A stretch of DNA of 64,000 nucleotides from Aurelia coerulea (GCA_039566865.1 CM076960.1:10764501-10828500); one strand, 5' to 3'. Numbered from the stretch's first letter, positions 11,106-22,479 are shown. Numbers and translations: made by a program. The notes: generated by a model not told the origin, from the sequence alone.

Positions 11106-12448
11106 TCAGTTTCAGTTTCAGTTTCAGTTTCAGTTTCAGTTTCATTGATTTATCAATTAACCTTAAATACAATTCTACATTACTACATTACAACTAATTA
11201 CATAACAAACAGTGATTACAGTGATTACATTAAGAAAACTTTACAAGATTGTATTTAAGATTAATTGACTAAGGAGGAACTCTCTAAATAGATAAACTAA
11301 TCGAGAGAGAGTCCCCCCAATAAAAACAAAGAAACCAAAAGCATTTATATAAAAACAGCAAACAACCAGGTGTACCTTATCATAGAGTAGAGGACTTCTT
11401 GTTAATTTTCAAAAATTCCTTAACATAAATACGAGTCTATGAAATAGGTTTTCAATTTAGACCGAAATACTGAAACGGAGCTAGAAACACGAATGAACAG
11501 AGGAAGAGTGTTCCAGAGTTTTGAGCCAAAGTACTTGATTGTTTGAAGACCATAGAGGGTTGTGTTTTTGAAGGATTTGAAGAGGTCGCCCCTGGTGGCC
11601 TGACGAGTGTCAATCCTATTATGAACAGATGAGTTAGGAGTGAAGTAGTTGTGAAAGCAGCTAGGAGATAATTTATTTAGAGCTTTGTACACAAACGTCA
11701 GAATATTTGAATGTATTATGTCTTCCAGTTTAAGTATTTTTAATGAATGGAAAATTGGTGCAGATGGAGCAGAGAATTGTTGGAAACTTAACACCTCAAC
11801 ATTTTCTTCTGGAGCAGGAAAAGTGGGTTTAGATATGTAGTATATGTTAAACCCCAGGCAGTTATACCATAACAAAGGAATGAGGAAAAGAGGGAGTTAT
11901 AGAGGCTGATCAGAGATGGCAAGGGAATGTAGTGTCTTATTTTGAAAAATATTCCGGAAGTTCTGGATAGTTTCTTATGAAGTTCATTGATATGGTATTT
12001 GCAAGTGAGATGTTCATCCCACAGAATTCCTAAAAACTTCACATATTTAGCCCTTGAAACGTTTTCCTTGCCAAATTTAATGTTGATAAGGTCAGGTAAT
12101 TTCTTTCTAGAAGAATGAAATAAGACAAAGCTAGTCTTGTCAATATTAAGTGCCAATTTATTACAATCAAGCCATAATTTCATCTTACTGAGTTCTTTAT
12201 TAATAGTTTTGGTAAGACATTTGAGATCATCAGCTTCATAATAAATATTGGTGTCATCAGCAAATAGGAAGAATGACAACACATTAGAGGCATTTGGTAA
12301 GTCGTTGATGTAGATGAGGAAGAGAAGTGGTCCAAGAACTGATCCCTGTGGAACACCACATGTTATGTCACACAATGAGGAAGAATGACCATTAATAGAA
12401 ACCATCCGTTTACGATTGCTTAGGTAAGATTCAAACCACATTAGTGCA
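11106..12448 (-). mobile_element. CR1-like non-LTR retrotransposon with hexanucleotide tail
   Basis: Minus-strand copy: RT region 12441 to 11420, 3' UTR about 11419-11145, and a terminal (CTGAAA)n tail of about six units at 11107-11144. It is 5' truncated near 12441. The same 3' UTR recurs at 13045-13372 with a much longer tail, which supports a family end rather than a chance microsatellite. Confidence 0.75.
11420..12441 (-). pseudogene. Reverse transcriptase C-terminal part of the CR1-like element
   Basis: The translation shows GVPQGSVLGPLLFLIYINDL near 12350, a FADDT box near 12255, and the thumb and C-terminal FGSKLWNTLP motif near 11520. A frameshift lies between about 11790 and 11875. 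The upstream RT fingers and the endonuclease are missing. Confidence 0.85.
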
Positions 12449-12449
12449 A

Positions 12450-12718
12450 CTTAAAGGACAAGTCCGGGGTTGGAATAATTCTTCATAAAATGAAAGATTA
12501 TGATGTTGTGAATGGTGTGTAGTATTTTTTTCCAACTTTTTCTCTCTTTTCTTTGCGAAATTGCGTGTTATAATCTGTGAAATGAGCGAAATGACGCCAT
12601 TATCTATGAAAGCTCGAAGAAAAAAAAATAATTGAGAAAACAAATTTGCCCCAGGTGGGTATCGAACCCACGACCAACGGTTTTGGTGACTGACGCGCTA
12701 CCAACTACATGTTAAACT
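12450..12718 (-). mobile_element. tRNA-derived SINE (candidate)
   Basis: On the minus strand the head (12716 to 12650) looks like a tRNA: a D-arm/A-box-like TAGTTGGTAGCGCG and a perfect B box, GGTTCGATACC, near 12658-12670. Its 3' acceptor-like part (CTGGGGC) finds no partner at the 5' side, so it is not a functional tRNA. An AT-rich body of about 190 bp follows, to about 12450. Confidence 0.55.
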
Positions 12719-12766
12719 CTATACTAATTTCCAACGTCACAATCGAACCTCCAAACCGAGGCAATT

Positions 12767-13044
12767 CAGTTTCAGTTTCAGTTTCAGTTCCAGTTCCAGT
12801 TCCAGTTCCAGTTCCAGTTCCAGTTTCAGTTCCAGATTCAGTTCCAGATTCAGTTCCAGTTTCAGTTCCAGTTTCAGATTCAGTTCCAGTTTCAGTTTCA
12901 GTTCCAGATTCAGTTCCAGTTCCAGTTTCAGTTTCAGTTCCAGTTTCAGATTCAGTTCCAGTTTCAGTTTCAGTTCCAGTTCCAGTTTCAGTTTCAGTTC
13001 CAGTTTCAGTTTCAGTTTCAGTTTCAATTTCAGTTTCAGTTTCA
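12767..13044 (-). repeat. Expanded hexanucleotide tail, about 46 units
   Basis: On the plus strand the array reads TTTCAG interspersed with TTCCAG and ATTCAG variants. It is the expanded 3' tail of a second copy of the element at 11106-12448. It translates without stops in several frames, but only as short-period repeats. Confidence 0.9.
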
Positions 13045-13372
13045 TTGATTTATCAATTAACCTTAAATACAATTCTACATTACTACATTACAACTAATTA
13101 CATAACAAACAGTGATTACATTAAGAAAACTTTACAAGATTGTATCTAAGATTAATTGACTAAGGAGGAACTCTCTAAATAGATAAACTAATCGAGAGAG
13201 AGTGCTCCCAATAAAAACAAAGAAACCAAAAGCATTTTATATAAAAACAGCAAACAACCATAATCATAGAGTAGAGGACTTCTTGTTAATTTTCAAGAAT
13301 TCCTTAACATAAATACGAGTCTATGAGATAGGTTTTCAATTTAGACCGAAATACTGAAACGGAGCTAGAAAC
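13045..13372 (-). mobile_element. Second CR1-like 3' end (3' UTR plus last codons)
   Basis: Nearly identical to 11146-11490. The match stops abruptly at 13372, inside the C-terminal codons. Either this is a short 5'-truncated copy, or it is the 3' end of the minus-strand element whose ORF1 lies at 13761-14440, with the endonuclease-RT part deleted. An acaggcaa octamer lies both at 11098-11105 and at 13373-13380. Confidence 0.7.
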
Positions 13373-13380
13373 ACAGGCAA

Positions 13381-13640
13381 ATCCATTCTTTGTCATTGGG
13401 CTCTTTTTGGAGACTTTTATACTGAGTAATTGAAATTTCATTACCCTTTATATGAATCCAGCTTTTGAAATTGGTCACAGAAAATTTATTTGTCATTGTG
13501 TTTGACGCTATTATTGCAAATGCCACAAGGAAATTTTAAATTGGTTGTATCAAATTTTGTCTCAGAAGTTATTTTTGCTACTACCTCATCAGTCTGTTTC
13601 GATAAGGTCATCATCTGGTTGTTTGATTACCGAAAAGAAA
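13381..13640 (-). pseudogene. PHD-finger-like segment of a non-LTR retrotransposon
   Basis: The minus-strand translation shows CGIC, then FCDQ, WIHIK and KEWIC. This is the Cys/His pattern of the PHD-like finger found near the start of ORF2 or the end of ORF1 in CR1-like elements. A stop and a frameshift interrupt it, and one expected Cys is Gly. It follows the ORF1 remnant on the same strand. Confidence 0.55.
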
Positions 13641-13760
13641 AAAAATTTAACGTAAAAAGAGTAGATAAGAAATTTCAAAATAGTTACAAATTTCTTATAA
13701 CTCAAGGTGTCTTGATTAACACAATTTGGCTTTTTACGACAAGAAGGTGACAATCAACAG

Positions 13761-14440
13761 TTAAAGTTGGTCATCCAATGAGTCAAAATATGCTGAAGCT
13801 TCATCAAGGTCCTCTTCGTAGCATGTATATTTCTTGAAACCTGAGCCATCGTCAATGGATAAAGATGCTGGGTATGAAAGCTTCACTTTCCATGTCTTAT
13901 TGTGAAATAAAAAGTATCTGCGGATCTTGAGGAGTTTTTTCCTATTGATCATTGTTTGTGTAGAAAACAGCTGCTCGACTTTAATTGTTAAGTTGGTGTT
14001 GCCACTTGTTTGAAACTTCGTGTTCATCGTCTTTCTTTATTGAGACAAGACTCTGCTTGAGTCCTGCCAAGTTTGAAATTCAGCATAGATAGATCTTGGG
14101 GAAGAGTCTTTTCGGTTAACTCTATGGGCTCTATCTATTTTGATCCCTTTTATTCCACATTTATCGAGATGTTTGGTAATTAATTCATCTGACTGATCCC
14201 AGCTTTCATTTTGGGATTTTGGTTCTGGGAATCCATGGATGAGGGTTTTGCACATAGTTCTATTTCTAAGATCCTCAATTTCCTCTTGCAAGCCTTTGAT
14301 TTGTCCATCTTTCCTTTGGAAGTCTTCCTCCAACTTGTTGACTTTATTCATAGACACAGGAGAGAACTTAGTCTGGAAGCTAACAATTAGCCATTGTTCT
14401 AACTTATTGTACTCAAAATTTTCGGGCCCAGTCCACCTGA
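13761..14440 (-). pseudogene. ORF1-like protein (Transposase_22 / L1 ORF1-type) remnant
   Basis: A coiled-coil-like stretch (LEEDFQRKDGQIKGLQEEIE, near 14270-14330) is followed by an RRM/CTD-like region with RAHRVN near 14105 and SPRSIYAEF near 14075. This layout is typical of non-LTR ORF1 RNA-binding chaperones. One in-frame TAA at about 14037 divides the frame, which continues to 13761. The frame is open upstream to about 14440, without an obvious start. Confidence 0.65.
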
Positions 14441-15423
14441 GAGTGCATCGTTTTCAGGAGTTTCTATGTGAGAGTACCGGGAAGTGTTGTAGAAGTGTTC
14501 GCTGTTTCAAGATGCCTGGCGCAAAATTGCTCCATATTTGGCTGTAATTCTAATCGGAAGAATACGAAAATTGGTATTATGAAGGTTCCTTCTGGTGACG
14601 ACGAATATAATAAGAAATGGAGAGATGAATTGATTAATATCGTGACCAAGGATTGGGTGATAGATGCAGGCCTAAGGGGTCAAATCGAAAAGCGCACAAT
14701 TCGCATATGTGAGAAGCATTTTCATCCAAGCCAGTTGAACTATCGTGAGTACATCATTCTTTATTTGTTAGTTGTTTTATTGCTTTCATTTTGATTATCT
14801 TTTACTTACATTCATTTGAACAACATTTATCCATATGGGCCTAATTTTTCCAGGCTTTCAGGTTTTAGTATAAAGAGCCGGTACAAGAGTATTGATAGAA
14901 TATTTCTGTGAATGAAAAATTAAGTTGAGTCCAATTTGGATACTAAATGGAGAGAGACACAAAGCAAAACAGACATCCACATGAGAAAAGCTCCTTTGAA
15001 ATGATAGAGTTCAACTGTCCCGAATATTATTACCTAAAAGTTATAAGGCTGGATACGAGGTAAATTTGTTCATGAAGACCCTTAATTCAGTCTTCAATGT
15101 ACTAATAATTCCTTGAAAAAGTAAAAAAATGCTGCCTTTTGGCTTCACTTTCTTGGAGAAAAATGTAGGTTGCATGCATACAGTAGGTTGTTGCAAACTG
15201 AAAATCCTATCCATTTCTAGATGAAGGAAGAACCATGAAACCTTGATCCGCACCAGCTCTTAACTTGCCACAGAAGAGTGTTTCCAGAACAACGTAAGTT
15301 TAATTCTAAATTCAGTTTCATGCCAGGAATTAAGGTCGAGGAAGCATCTGGTGCATCCCCATATCATATGATCATTGGACTTCACCAGGATCTGGTCACA
15401 TATTACACAGATTATTGATAATA

Positions 15424-15582
15424 CAGTAAAACCCCGCGTATAAGAACCTACTATTTTGCAAATCAGCCTGGGTTCTTAAACAATGAATACAATGGATTGG
15501 TTCTTATAGAACAATTGAAAATTTGAGAATTTCAGCATGTATGTTCTTAATCGACTAGGTTCTTATACGAGGGTTTTTACTG
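15424..15582. mobile_element. Tigger/pogo-like MITE in the P-transposase intron
   Basis: Terminal inverted repeats of about 27 bp start CAGTAAAA and include CGTATAAGAACCT. The element is flanked by TA at 15422-15423 and 15583-15584. It is 159 bp long and non-coding. TIR style and TA target fit the Tc1/mariner-pogo group. Confidence 0.8.
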
Positions 15583-16242
15583 TAATCAGTGTAACAGTTA
15601 TTTATGGATAAAGTGATGAATGTTATATTTCAAAAACAGTAATAACTGGCAACAATATAAATCACTTTTTTTAAACTAGTGGTTTATTGTCCAAATAAAA
15701 CTGGTAGAAGTTGTTCTACATGGGAGTACTATTCAAAGAAAATCAGCCCTGGGTTTCTTTAAAAGTGGTTTATATTCTGCTGGTTCATTCTGTACTCTTC
15801 TTTGATACTTTCAAAATGTTTATAGCCCCTTGTTTACAATTGCAGCTGCACCACAGAACCAAGAACATCTTCCCTATCTTTGATTGAAAAGAGAAGTCAA
15901 TTGGTGAAAGGTCAAGAAAAACCAACTGATTGCTACAAGAATATTTCAGAATTCATATCAAGGATGAATGCATTAAAGCTTGAAGGATGGCAAACAGAGG
16001 AAGAAGAAGACATTGGTGTGAATATTTTCAAATTTGATCATTCTCATATCATTCCTATCTATGAGATTTATGTTGACAGCCATCTTGACTTTTTCATAAG
16101 AGTTTTTGGTTGGAAACCGCCAGTACAACATGAAATATATCAAGTCTGCAAAATATCATGCAAAAATGTCACATTGTCTAGTTTAATTTCCATAATAAAT
16201 GGGTACACTATTTGTTGTGGTATTTTATTTAACAGACTTTGT

Positions 16243-16339
16243 CAAGCACTGCATGCCAAAAACATTTTGGAACTTCAGCGAATCGCAGAAATAAGCAGAC
16301 TTTGGTTCATTCATCAAGCACTGCATGCCAAAAACATTT
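16243..16339 (+). repeat. 25-bp direct duplication inside the transposase region
   Basis: The 25 bases starting caagcactgcatgccaaaaa occur at 16243-16267 and again at 16315-16339, 72 bp apart. Each copy is preceded by agacttt. The duplication lies at a likely splice junction between exon 2 and the main transposase exon. Confidence 0.8.
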
Positions 16340-17818
16340 GAAGCTACTGACACTGGTATTAGCCCCCTGCACCAGACAGAATTCAATAGAGCCCTTTCTT
16401 GCCAAATTCTTACAGCTGCTAATCAATGCAATGACTGCATCAGTTGTGAGAGAAAAGCAGCAAAGGCTGCCAAGAGGAAAAGGGACAACTTGGCAGTTCC
16501 TGCAAAATTGAATGGCCCTATAAGCCAAACCTCAACAGATAGGGTCAAATTAACACTTCAAGGGTACATAGCTGAAAACAGAGCACTTAAAGCTCAAATT
16601 GAGGAAATAAGACAAGAACTTGAAACCTCTGCAGTCCCAGTCAGTCAAGATCTGAGCAAAGATTTGACAGATATTATGAGTGGCATTGATGAGGAGAAAA
16701 TCCCACCATTTATGCGTTTATTTCGGGAAGAACAGAAGAATTATTTAAGTTCATCTAAAACTGGTATTCGCTACCATCCTATGGTAATAAAGTTTTGCCT
16801 GGGATTGGCAGCAAAGTCTGCTTCTGCCTATGATGAGCTACGTTATGATGAGAAAAAGCAAACTGGCATCCTGATCCTTCCCAGTCGGAGAACACTTCGT
16901 AGTTACAAGAACTACATTCGCCCAAAGCAGGGGTTCAATAAGGAGATCATAACAGGATTGTGCGAGAAAGTAAAGGATTTTTCTGAAGCAGAAAAGTACA
17001 TTGTCATTCTGATGGATGAAATGAAAATCCAGGAAAACCTTGTCTGGGACAAGCACACAGGGGAGCTCATTGGATTTGTTAATTTAGGGGACATTGACCT
17101 TAACCATGCAGCATTACAGAAAGTGAATAAAGTTGCATCCCATGTCCTTGTATTCTTGATTAGAAGCATTGTAAACCCACTCAAATTTAGCCTTGCCAAT
17201 TTTGCAACAAGTGGGCCTACATCATTCCAAATGTACCCATTGTTCTGGAAAGCAGTCAGCATATGTGAGCTGCAATGCAAGCTCAAAGTCATGGCTGTTA
17301 CTTGTGATGGTGCCTCAACCAATAGGAATTTTTTTTAAATGCATTCTGTGTCTGGTTCTATTGAGGATGTTGAGTATAAAACCGTTAACTGCTATAGCAA
17401 TGACAGATTTATATACTTTTTTGCTAATCCTCCACACCTCATGAAGACAGCACAAAATTGTCTCGCAAAATCTGGTTCAGGAAATACATCTAGGTTGTTG
17501 TGGAATGACGGGAGTCATTTGTTGTGGAGTCACATTGCTGATTTATTCTATGAGGATTTAGAATGTGGACTCCACCTTTTGCCAAGATTGACGTACAATC
17601 ACATAATGAATGTGAAGCTGGAAGCACAGGTTCTCTGTTCAACTGTCAGTTTGCTTTGGACCCACTGATGCTCAAGCAACAGCAAAGTTTTGCGAAATGA
17701 TGGACAAATTATTTGACTGCCTAAATGTTAGAAACACTAAAAAACATATAATGAAACAGAAACCTACACTTATGCCTTACACCTCTAAAGACGATGAATT
17801 CATAAAAATAATTTAAGG

Positions 17819-18759
17819 ATTATACAAGAGTGGGCATATAAGTGGAGAATGTCCTTTAATCCTGACCCCTTGAAGCAAGCTGTCGAGGTTTTATTCTCCA
17901 GGAAACGCACCACAGTAAATCATCCTGTTATCTTCTTCAATGACACACAAGTTGTAAAAGTTAACGAGCATAAACATCTTGGCATAATATTGAACTCTAA
18001 ACTGACATTCTCTAGTCATATTCAATCAATTATTTCTAAAATGAGGCAAGGTGTTGGTATGTTACGTTTTATGTCCAGATACCTGCCTCGGAAAACGTTT
18101 AATGAACTGTACAAGTTATATGTTCGCCCACATCTTGATTATGGAGATGACTAGAGTCTTTACAATACTCTGCTGCCAAATCGATAACAGGTGCATGGAA
18201 AGGTACTTCTCGAAAGAAACTACTCGAAGAACTTGGCTGGGAGACCTTAGATCTACGGCGATGGAGCAAACGTCTTGTCCTTTTTATAAGACTGTCAATG
18301 GTATTACACCTGCCTATACTAGAGACCCTATTCCACATCTTCAAGAACTTCCTTACTCCTTTCGAGCGAGAGCAGTGATTGGGCGGGCAAACATGTGCAA
18401 GAACTGACAAATATCAGTCAAGTCGGAATGGGAAAATATTGATCCAGAAATTCAAAATTCATCCTCTTTAGGATCTTTAAGGCAAAATTAAATAAGAGTA
18501 TTGGTTCCACTCCAAAACAAGTATTTGGTATTCATGATCCTAAAGGACTAGCCGCTCTAACACAACTTCGAGTTGGATTAAGTGCACTTAATTTTCACAA
18601 ATTTACGCACAATTTCAGTGACAAATTGAACCCAATGTGTCCGATAAACGACGGCGTTGAGGATACGGAACATTTCTTGCTAAACTGCCACTGTCATCAT
18701 CTGCAGAGAAAAAATCTCCTCCACCGTGTACAGGCAATTTTGCTTTCAAACGGTTTGTC
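17819..18759 (+). pseudogene. Non-LTR RT C-terminal half, part 1
   Basis: The thumb region reads HKHLGIILNSKLTFSSHI near 17970 and YVRPHLDYGD near 18120. A zinc-knuckle-like C-terminal region follows, with NPMCPI and EHFLLNC near 18630-18690. Frameshifts lie near 18150 and 18410. The ORF is interrupted at 18759 by an insertion and resumes at 19172. Confidence 0.75.
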
Positions 18760-19163
18760 CCGGGGGGGGGGGGTAACTCCAGTACTCAGTGGTACGGGGT
18801 TGTGCCATTCAGTGTATAGTACTACCCCCCATAAATCCGGAAAATTTCAAAAAACGATACCCATAAATCCGGAAAATTTCAAAAACTGGTACCCATAAAT
18901 CCGGAAAATTTCAAAAACTGGTACCCATAAATCCGGAAAGCTCAAGAAAAGTACACCCATAAATCCGGAAGTTGAAAGCAAACCAGGAAATGGTCACTAT
19001 TAAGTGTGATTTTACAAATAAAAAGAAAGTAATGACATTATAAAAGCAACAAAATCTGAGAGTTTCTCAAAAGTATACCCATAAATCTGGAGATTCCTCA
19101 AAAGCATACCCACAAATCCGGAAATTTCTCCAAAAAGGTTACCCATAAATCCGGAACTTCTGG
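18760..19163. mobile_element. 404-bp insertion with internal 32-bp tandem repeats and 9-bp target duplication
   Basis: CGGTTTGTC occurs at 18751-18759 and 19164-19172, and the RT frame resumes after the second copy. The insert begins with a G run. It then holds about eight imperfect units containing cccataaatccggaaa (period 32 bp where regular: about 18829, 18861, 18893, 18925, later 19077-19155). No clear inverted termini are seen. A 9-bp duplication would fit Mutator-like elements, but this is inference. Confidence 0.7.
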
Positions 19164-19171
19164 CGGTTTGT

Positions 19172-19310
19172 CGAACCTTTCCAATGAGGAACTAGTTTCA
19201 ATAATTTTGTATGGTGATATAAGGTTACCTTTTGAGTCAAATAAAGAAATTATTAAGGCAACACTAGAGTTCATTGAATCATCAAAGAGATTGTCTTAAA
19301 TCATTTCAAT
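19172..19310 (+). pseudogene. Non-LTR RT C-terminal half, part 2
   Basis: Continues the reading frame broken at 18759 and ends in a stop at 19297-19299. The sequence to about 19530 resembles the 3' UTR of this element and ends in an A-rich stretch. Confidence 0.65.
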
Positions 19311-19530
19311 GAAATTTTCGTTTCCTCCCCCAACCTTTGTATCATTTTATTTCTTTTCGTAGCTTTAGTTTATGCTGTAGTTTAGTTAATTATTTTCATG
19401 TAAATGTTTTCTGTTATATGTTAAAGCCACGGGGTTGCAATTTATTCTCATTCTCCCTGTGGTATCGTCCTGTAACCATGTTCTGTTATTGTAAAATTTT
19501 AGATTGATATAAAAAAAGCCCTAAAAAGAG

Positions 19531-20205
19531 ACAACTTTGCTAATTCTCAGAACAATCACAAGAGCAGCTTCACCGGGGAAAATAATTTGATCTATAAACT
19601 ATTTGCCAAGGAAATAAATTTGAAGATAGACCTGCAATCAAATGTTAGTGATTTTTCAAACAGGAGTACTTGTTTTGCACACCTGGTACAAAGCAGCATC
19701 CTATAAAGAGTTTATACTTCTTCATGTTGTTGAAACTGTACCAGCTAGCCTAAAAAGGTGTTTTTGAAACTGAAACTACTCGTTGTTTCAAGCCCAAATA
19801 GTATGTAATTTGGTTCTTTCTATCCAGGAGATGAAAGATTAATAATTGAATTCTCACTGAGGACGCTGCCGGAGGGCAGCAGAAATTCTGGGAAGACATT
19901 AGTTAAGTCTAAGTGTGTTTTTAAATTATGTTTATTAAAACTCAATATAGGTATGAAGCTACCTAAATACAGAAAGATGAATGATTGCAAGAAAATTTAA
20001 ATTTAGCGATTCTCTAGCCTGAAAAAATTTCCAAATTTGTGGGTCACCCAGTACATATGGTAAACCATTGCATTGTCTGAAGCTATGATACTGTAATACT
20101 AACCAATAATGGTAATGGGTGGTGATATGATACCTCTTGCTACCTTCTGTAAATTTGATCTACTGTTTATGCTCATCAATCCACTCAAAATAAAGTGCTT
20201 GAATT
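19531..20205. other. No gene recognised
   Basis: AT-rich sequence with no long frame, inverted termini or tandem repeat that I can support. Confidence 0.5.
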
Positions 20206-20517
20206 TCAGTTATCTGAAAGACTGCTGTTGATTGCTAGTGACATTCCATAGCCAGCTCCATCACTAAAGTAAACATCTTCTCGATCCAAGAAGGTTTTAA
20301 CCGCTGGAAAATGATCTTCGTGTAATTTGTCAATACCAGAAAGGTAGCAGGTGCAATGAATCGCTTCCCTGAACTTGTTGTGGTCGAAGGGAGCAACTCG
20401 CTCCACCATCGCTGCACCTCCACTATCATCAATGGCCGCCAAAACCAGAAAGAGGCTGTCATTGCATAAATTATCTCCCCACTTTTTGGGATTTGGAGTG
20501 ACATAACTGGACAGCAA
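20206..20517 (-). CDS. Hypothetical protein or terminal exon
   Basis: A 103-codon frame ends at 20206 with TGA. A pyrimidine-rich stretch and CAG lie just upstream on the minus strand, so it could be a last exon. The sequence has a mixed, protein-like composition (Cys pair near the middle, acidic C-terminal half). I do not recognise a family. It could be a chance frame. Confidence 0.3.
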   Translation of the reverse strand: MLSSYVTPNPKKWGDNLCNDSLFLVLAAIDDSGGAAMVERVAPFDHNKFREAIHCTCYLSGIDKLHEDHFPAVKTFLDREDVYFSDGAGYGMSLAINSSLSDN

Positions 20518-21725
20518 AACAGGTGCTGTTCAACAGATCAGACGAGTTGTCGTTTGGTCTGTGAATCAGGCTAGCACATTTGCTGTTGTTTTTTCGTCGA
20601 GTTGCGGTGTTTTGCCTAAAAATTTATTCAATAATTCGTCACCGCAAACATCTTCAGATCCGAGGATTGACACTGGTATTGCGGCCTTTTCCTTTTCAAT
20701 TTATCTTTTCACAGAGGCCTAGGATGACGCGCTACTTTTTTGGAAGATTGCCGATAAGTGCGAAAGGGAATCCCCCATCTGACGGCAAATAGGCGAAATG
20801 ATGCATGACAAAGGCGAATTTAACTCTAGTTTCTTCGCACGTAGAGGCCTAGAATGGCGTACAAAGGCTTAACAACCCTCAAATAAAGAGCTACCTATCA
20901 CATTTAAGTAAAATAGAACACAAGGGAACATCGATTTTTACAACTTCGGCGAATTTGGATTGTATGATCACTACTTCCCAGTGTTAAATTTTTGTTTATG
21001 AATAAATGAAGCTTATTTACTGCCCCTTTAACTGAAGGAGTACGAAGGCATTTTTTATACAAAAGTATGGAGGTGAAGGTCTCCTCTCCTGTACCCTTTA
21101 AGCCTCGTAGCAAACTAGAGACTTTGAATATTTGCGATAAAATTATGCATTCATCATATCGTATTCTGATTCTCGGGATCAAAGGAAAATAAACTGGTTT
21201 GCGACAAAACGCCCTTGGACTTTCGAACGAAAACATTGAAAAATTGTTGTGATTTTTAGTAGTACAATGTGGAAAAGATGCCAAATCGAAGATTTGTTAA
21301 AGTATATTGTTTTGCTTAGAGGCACAGATGATTTAGTGACATATTGGCTGAGAGGCAAAATTTAAATGCAGTATGTGTTTGACTTTTCAATCGGAGCAAA
21401 AGTTTTATAAATAAACGAGAATCCTGGAGGAAGGGGCAAGCTAAGTTGCTTGGAGCAGGTAAATGGTCTTGTTTGATGAAAATGTATAAAGAAGTGTTTC
21501 CTTTTGAAATATCACAAGCGAAAATTGTCAATAAACGCACTAACAGAAACTGAAGAATCGAAGAAACTGTTTATTCTTTAGTTAACTTGATTTAGCTAGG
21601 CTTGCCCTGGTATCTGCAGTATTGGGAACAACCGTGAATCATGTTTTGTTTCTTAACAGTTCTCGACACATACGATTGTTCGTATTCCTGCATTTCATGG
21701 GGAATAAGCTCCACTGATAAATACA
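20518..21725. other. No gene recognised
   Basis: Short frames only. The minus-strand frames at 20904-21284 and 21316-21540 have no recognisable motif. Confidence 0.5.
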
Positions 21726-21727
21726 TA

Positions 21728-22333
21728 CCGGGTGTCCCAAAAAAAAGTATACAGATTTGGTTAACTCCAGCGATTTGAATTTAGCTTTAATCAATGGCTA
21801 ATTACTCTCAAAATGTTCCTAGATATTTAACTTGAACATAGATACCTCATTTGTTGGTATTGGTGCTGTGAGAGCAGAAATATCAACCTTTAAAGCTCAA
21901 ATTTTTGTCAACTTGCAAACCAGAGCTTTGGCCTTTTGGCCTAAGCAGGTTCCTGAGGCACATCAAAATTAATAACTGAAATTAATGAAAAATTAAGAAA
22001 ATGCCCGATGGGTGACTGGGGGGTGACCTCTGGAAAACAGAATAACACAAGACCTAATATTGCTCACATTTTATAAAGGTTATCATTGATTTATATGCAG
22101 TGCCTTAAGAATTTGCTTAGGCAAAAAGGCTAAAGTTCTGGTTTGCAGGAAGAGGCAACTTTGAGCTTTCAAGATAAATATGTCTGCTTTCAAAGCATCA
22201 ATACCAACAAACAAGGTACCTAAGTTCAAGTTAATAATTGAGGAAAATTTTTAGAGTGATTAGACATTGATTGAAGCTAAATTCACATCGCTGGAGTCAA
22301 CCAAATCCGTATACATTTTTTTGGGACACCCGG
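21728..22333. mobile_element. Fold-back Tc1/mariner-like MITE, about 250-bp arms
   Basis: Both ends read ccgggtgtcccaaaaaaa facing inward. TA flanks lie at 21726-21727 and 22334-22335. The inverted similarity continues about 250 bp inward on each side, for example tttgttggtattg near 21855 against its complement near 22205. There is no coding content. TIR and TA target suggest a mariner/IS630-type origin. Confidence 0.85.
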
Positions 22334-22479
22334 TACATATTTTTACAATGTTTTACAGTATTTCCAGTATTTACAATGTTTTCTTTTTGGTATTTTCAAT
22401 GCAACGCATGTATCCTTTCAAGAACCCAACCTGTGCCACGAAAGGTCTACAAAGCCTACAGTTGCATTCCTCTCCTTTC

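Larger units (their letters stand above)
14440..17817 (+). pseudogene. P-element-like transposase gene (THAP9-type), decayed and 3' truncated
   Basis: Exon 1 (about 14515-14744) encodes a THAP C2CH zinc finger: CSIFGC near 14530, W near 14615 and CEKHF near 14710. A GTGAGT donor is at 14745. The likely acceptor is after 15856, which keeps the phase; one after 15845 would hit a stop. Exon 2 (15857-16341) matches the region after THAP. The segment 16325-17338 carries a coiled-coil stretch and the RNase H-like core with LMDEMKI near 17010 and CDGAS near 17310. From 17339 comes the inserted domain with FANPPHLMKT and LLWSHI. Breaks: in-frame TAA at 17336-17338, a 1-nt shift near 17650, then loss of the C-terminus at about 17817, where an unrelated RT begins. 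Confidence 0.8.

Noticed and set aside
12650..12718. Functional tRNA gene
   Set aside because: The B box is perfect and the D-arm recognisable, but the acceptor stem does not pair; SINE head is the better call.
12709..13149. Long open frames rich in Val-Ser-Pro (plus) and Leu-Lys-Glu (minus)
   Set aside because: They are translations of the hexanucleotide tail, open in several frames at once.
14239..14547. Plus-strand 102-codon frame
   Set aside because: Antisense shadow of the ORF1 remnant and overlap with the THAP exon in another frame.
18826..19160. Regularly spaced 32-bp repeats resembling a CRISPR array
   Set aside because: Units are contiguous and imperfect with no unique spacers, inside a transposon-like insertion in animal DNA.
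20235..20504. Second minus-strand frame over the hypothetical exon
   Set aside because: Lies inside 20206-20517 in another frame with less protein-like composition.
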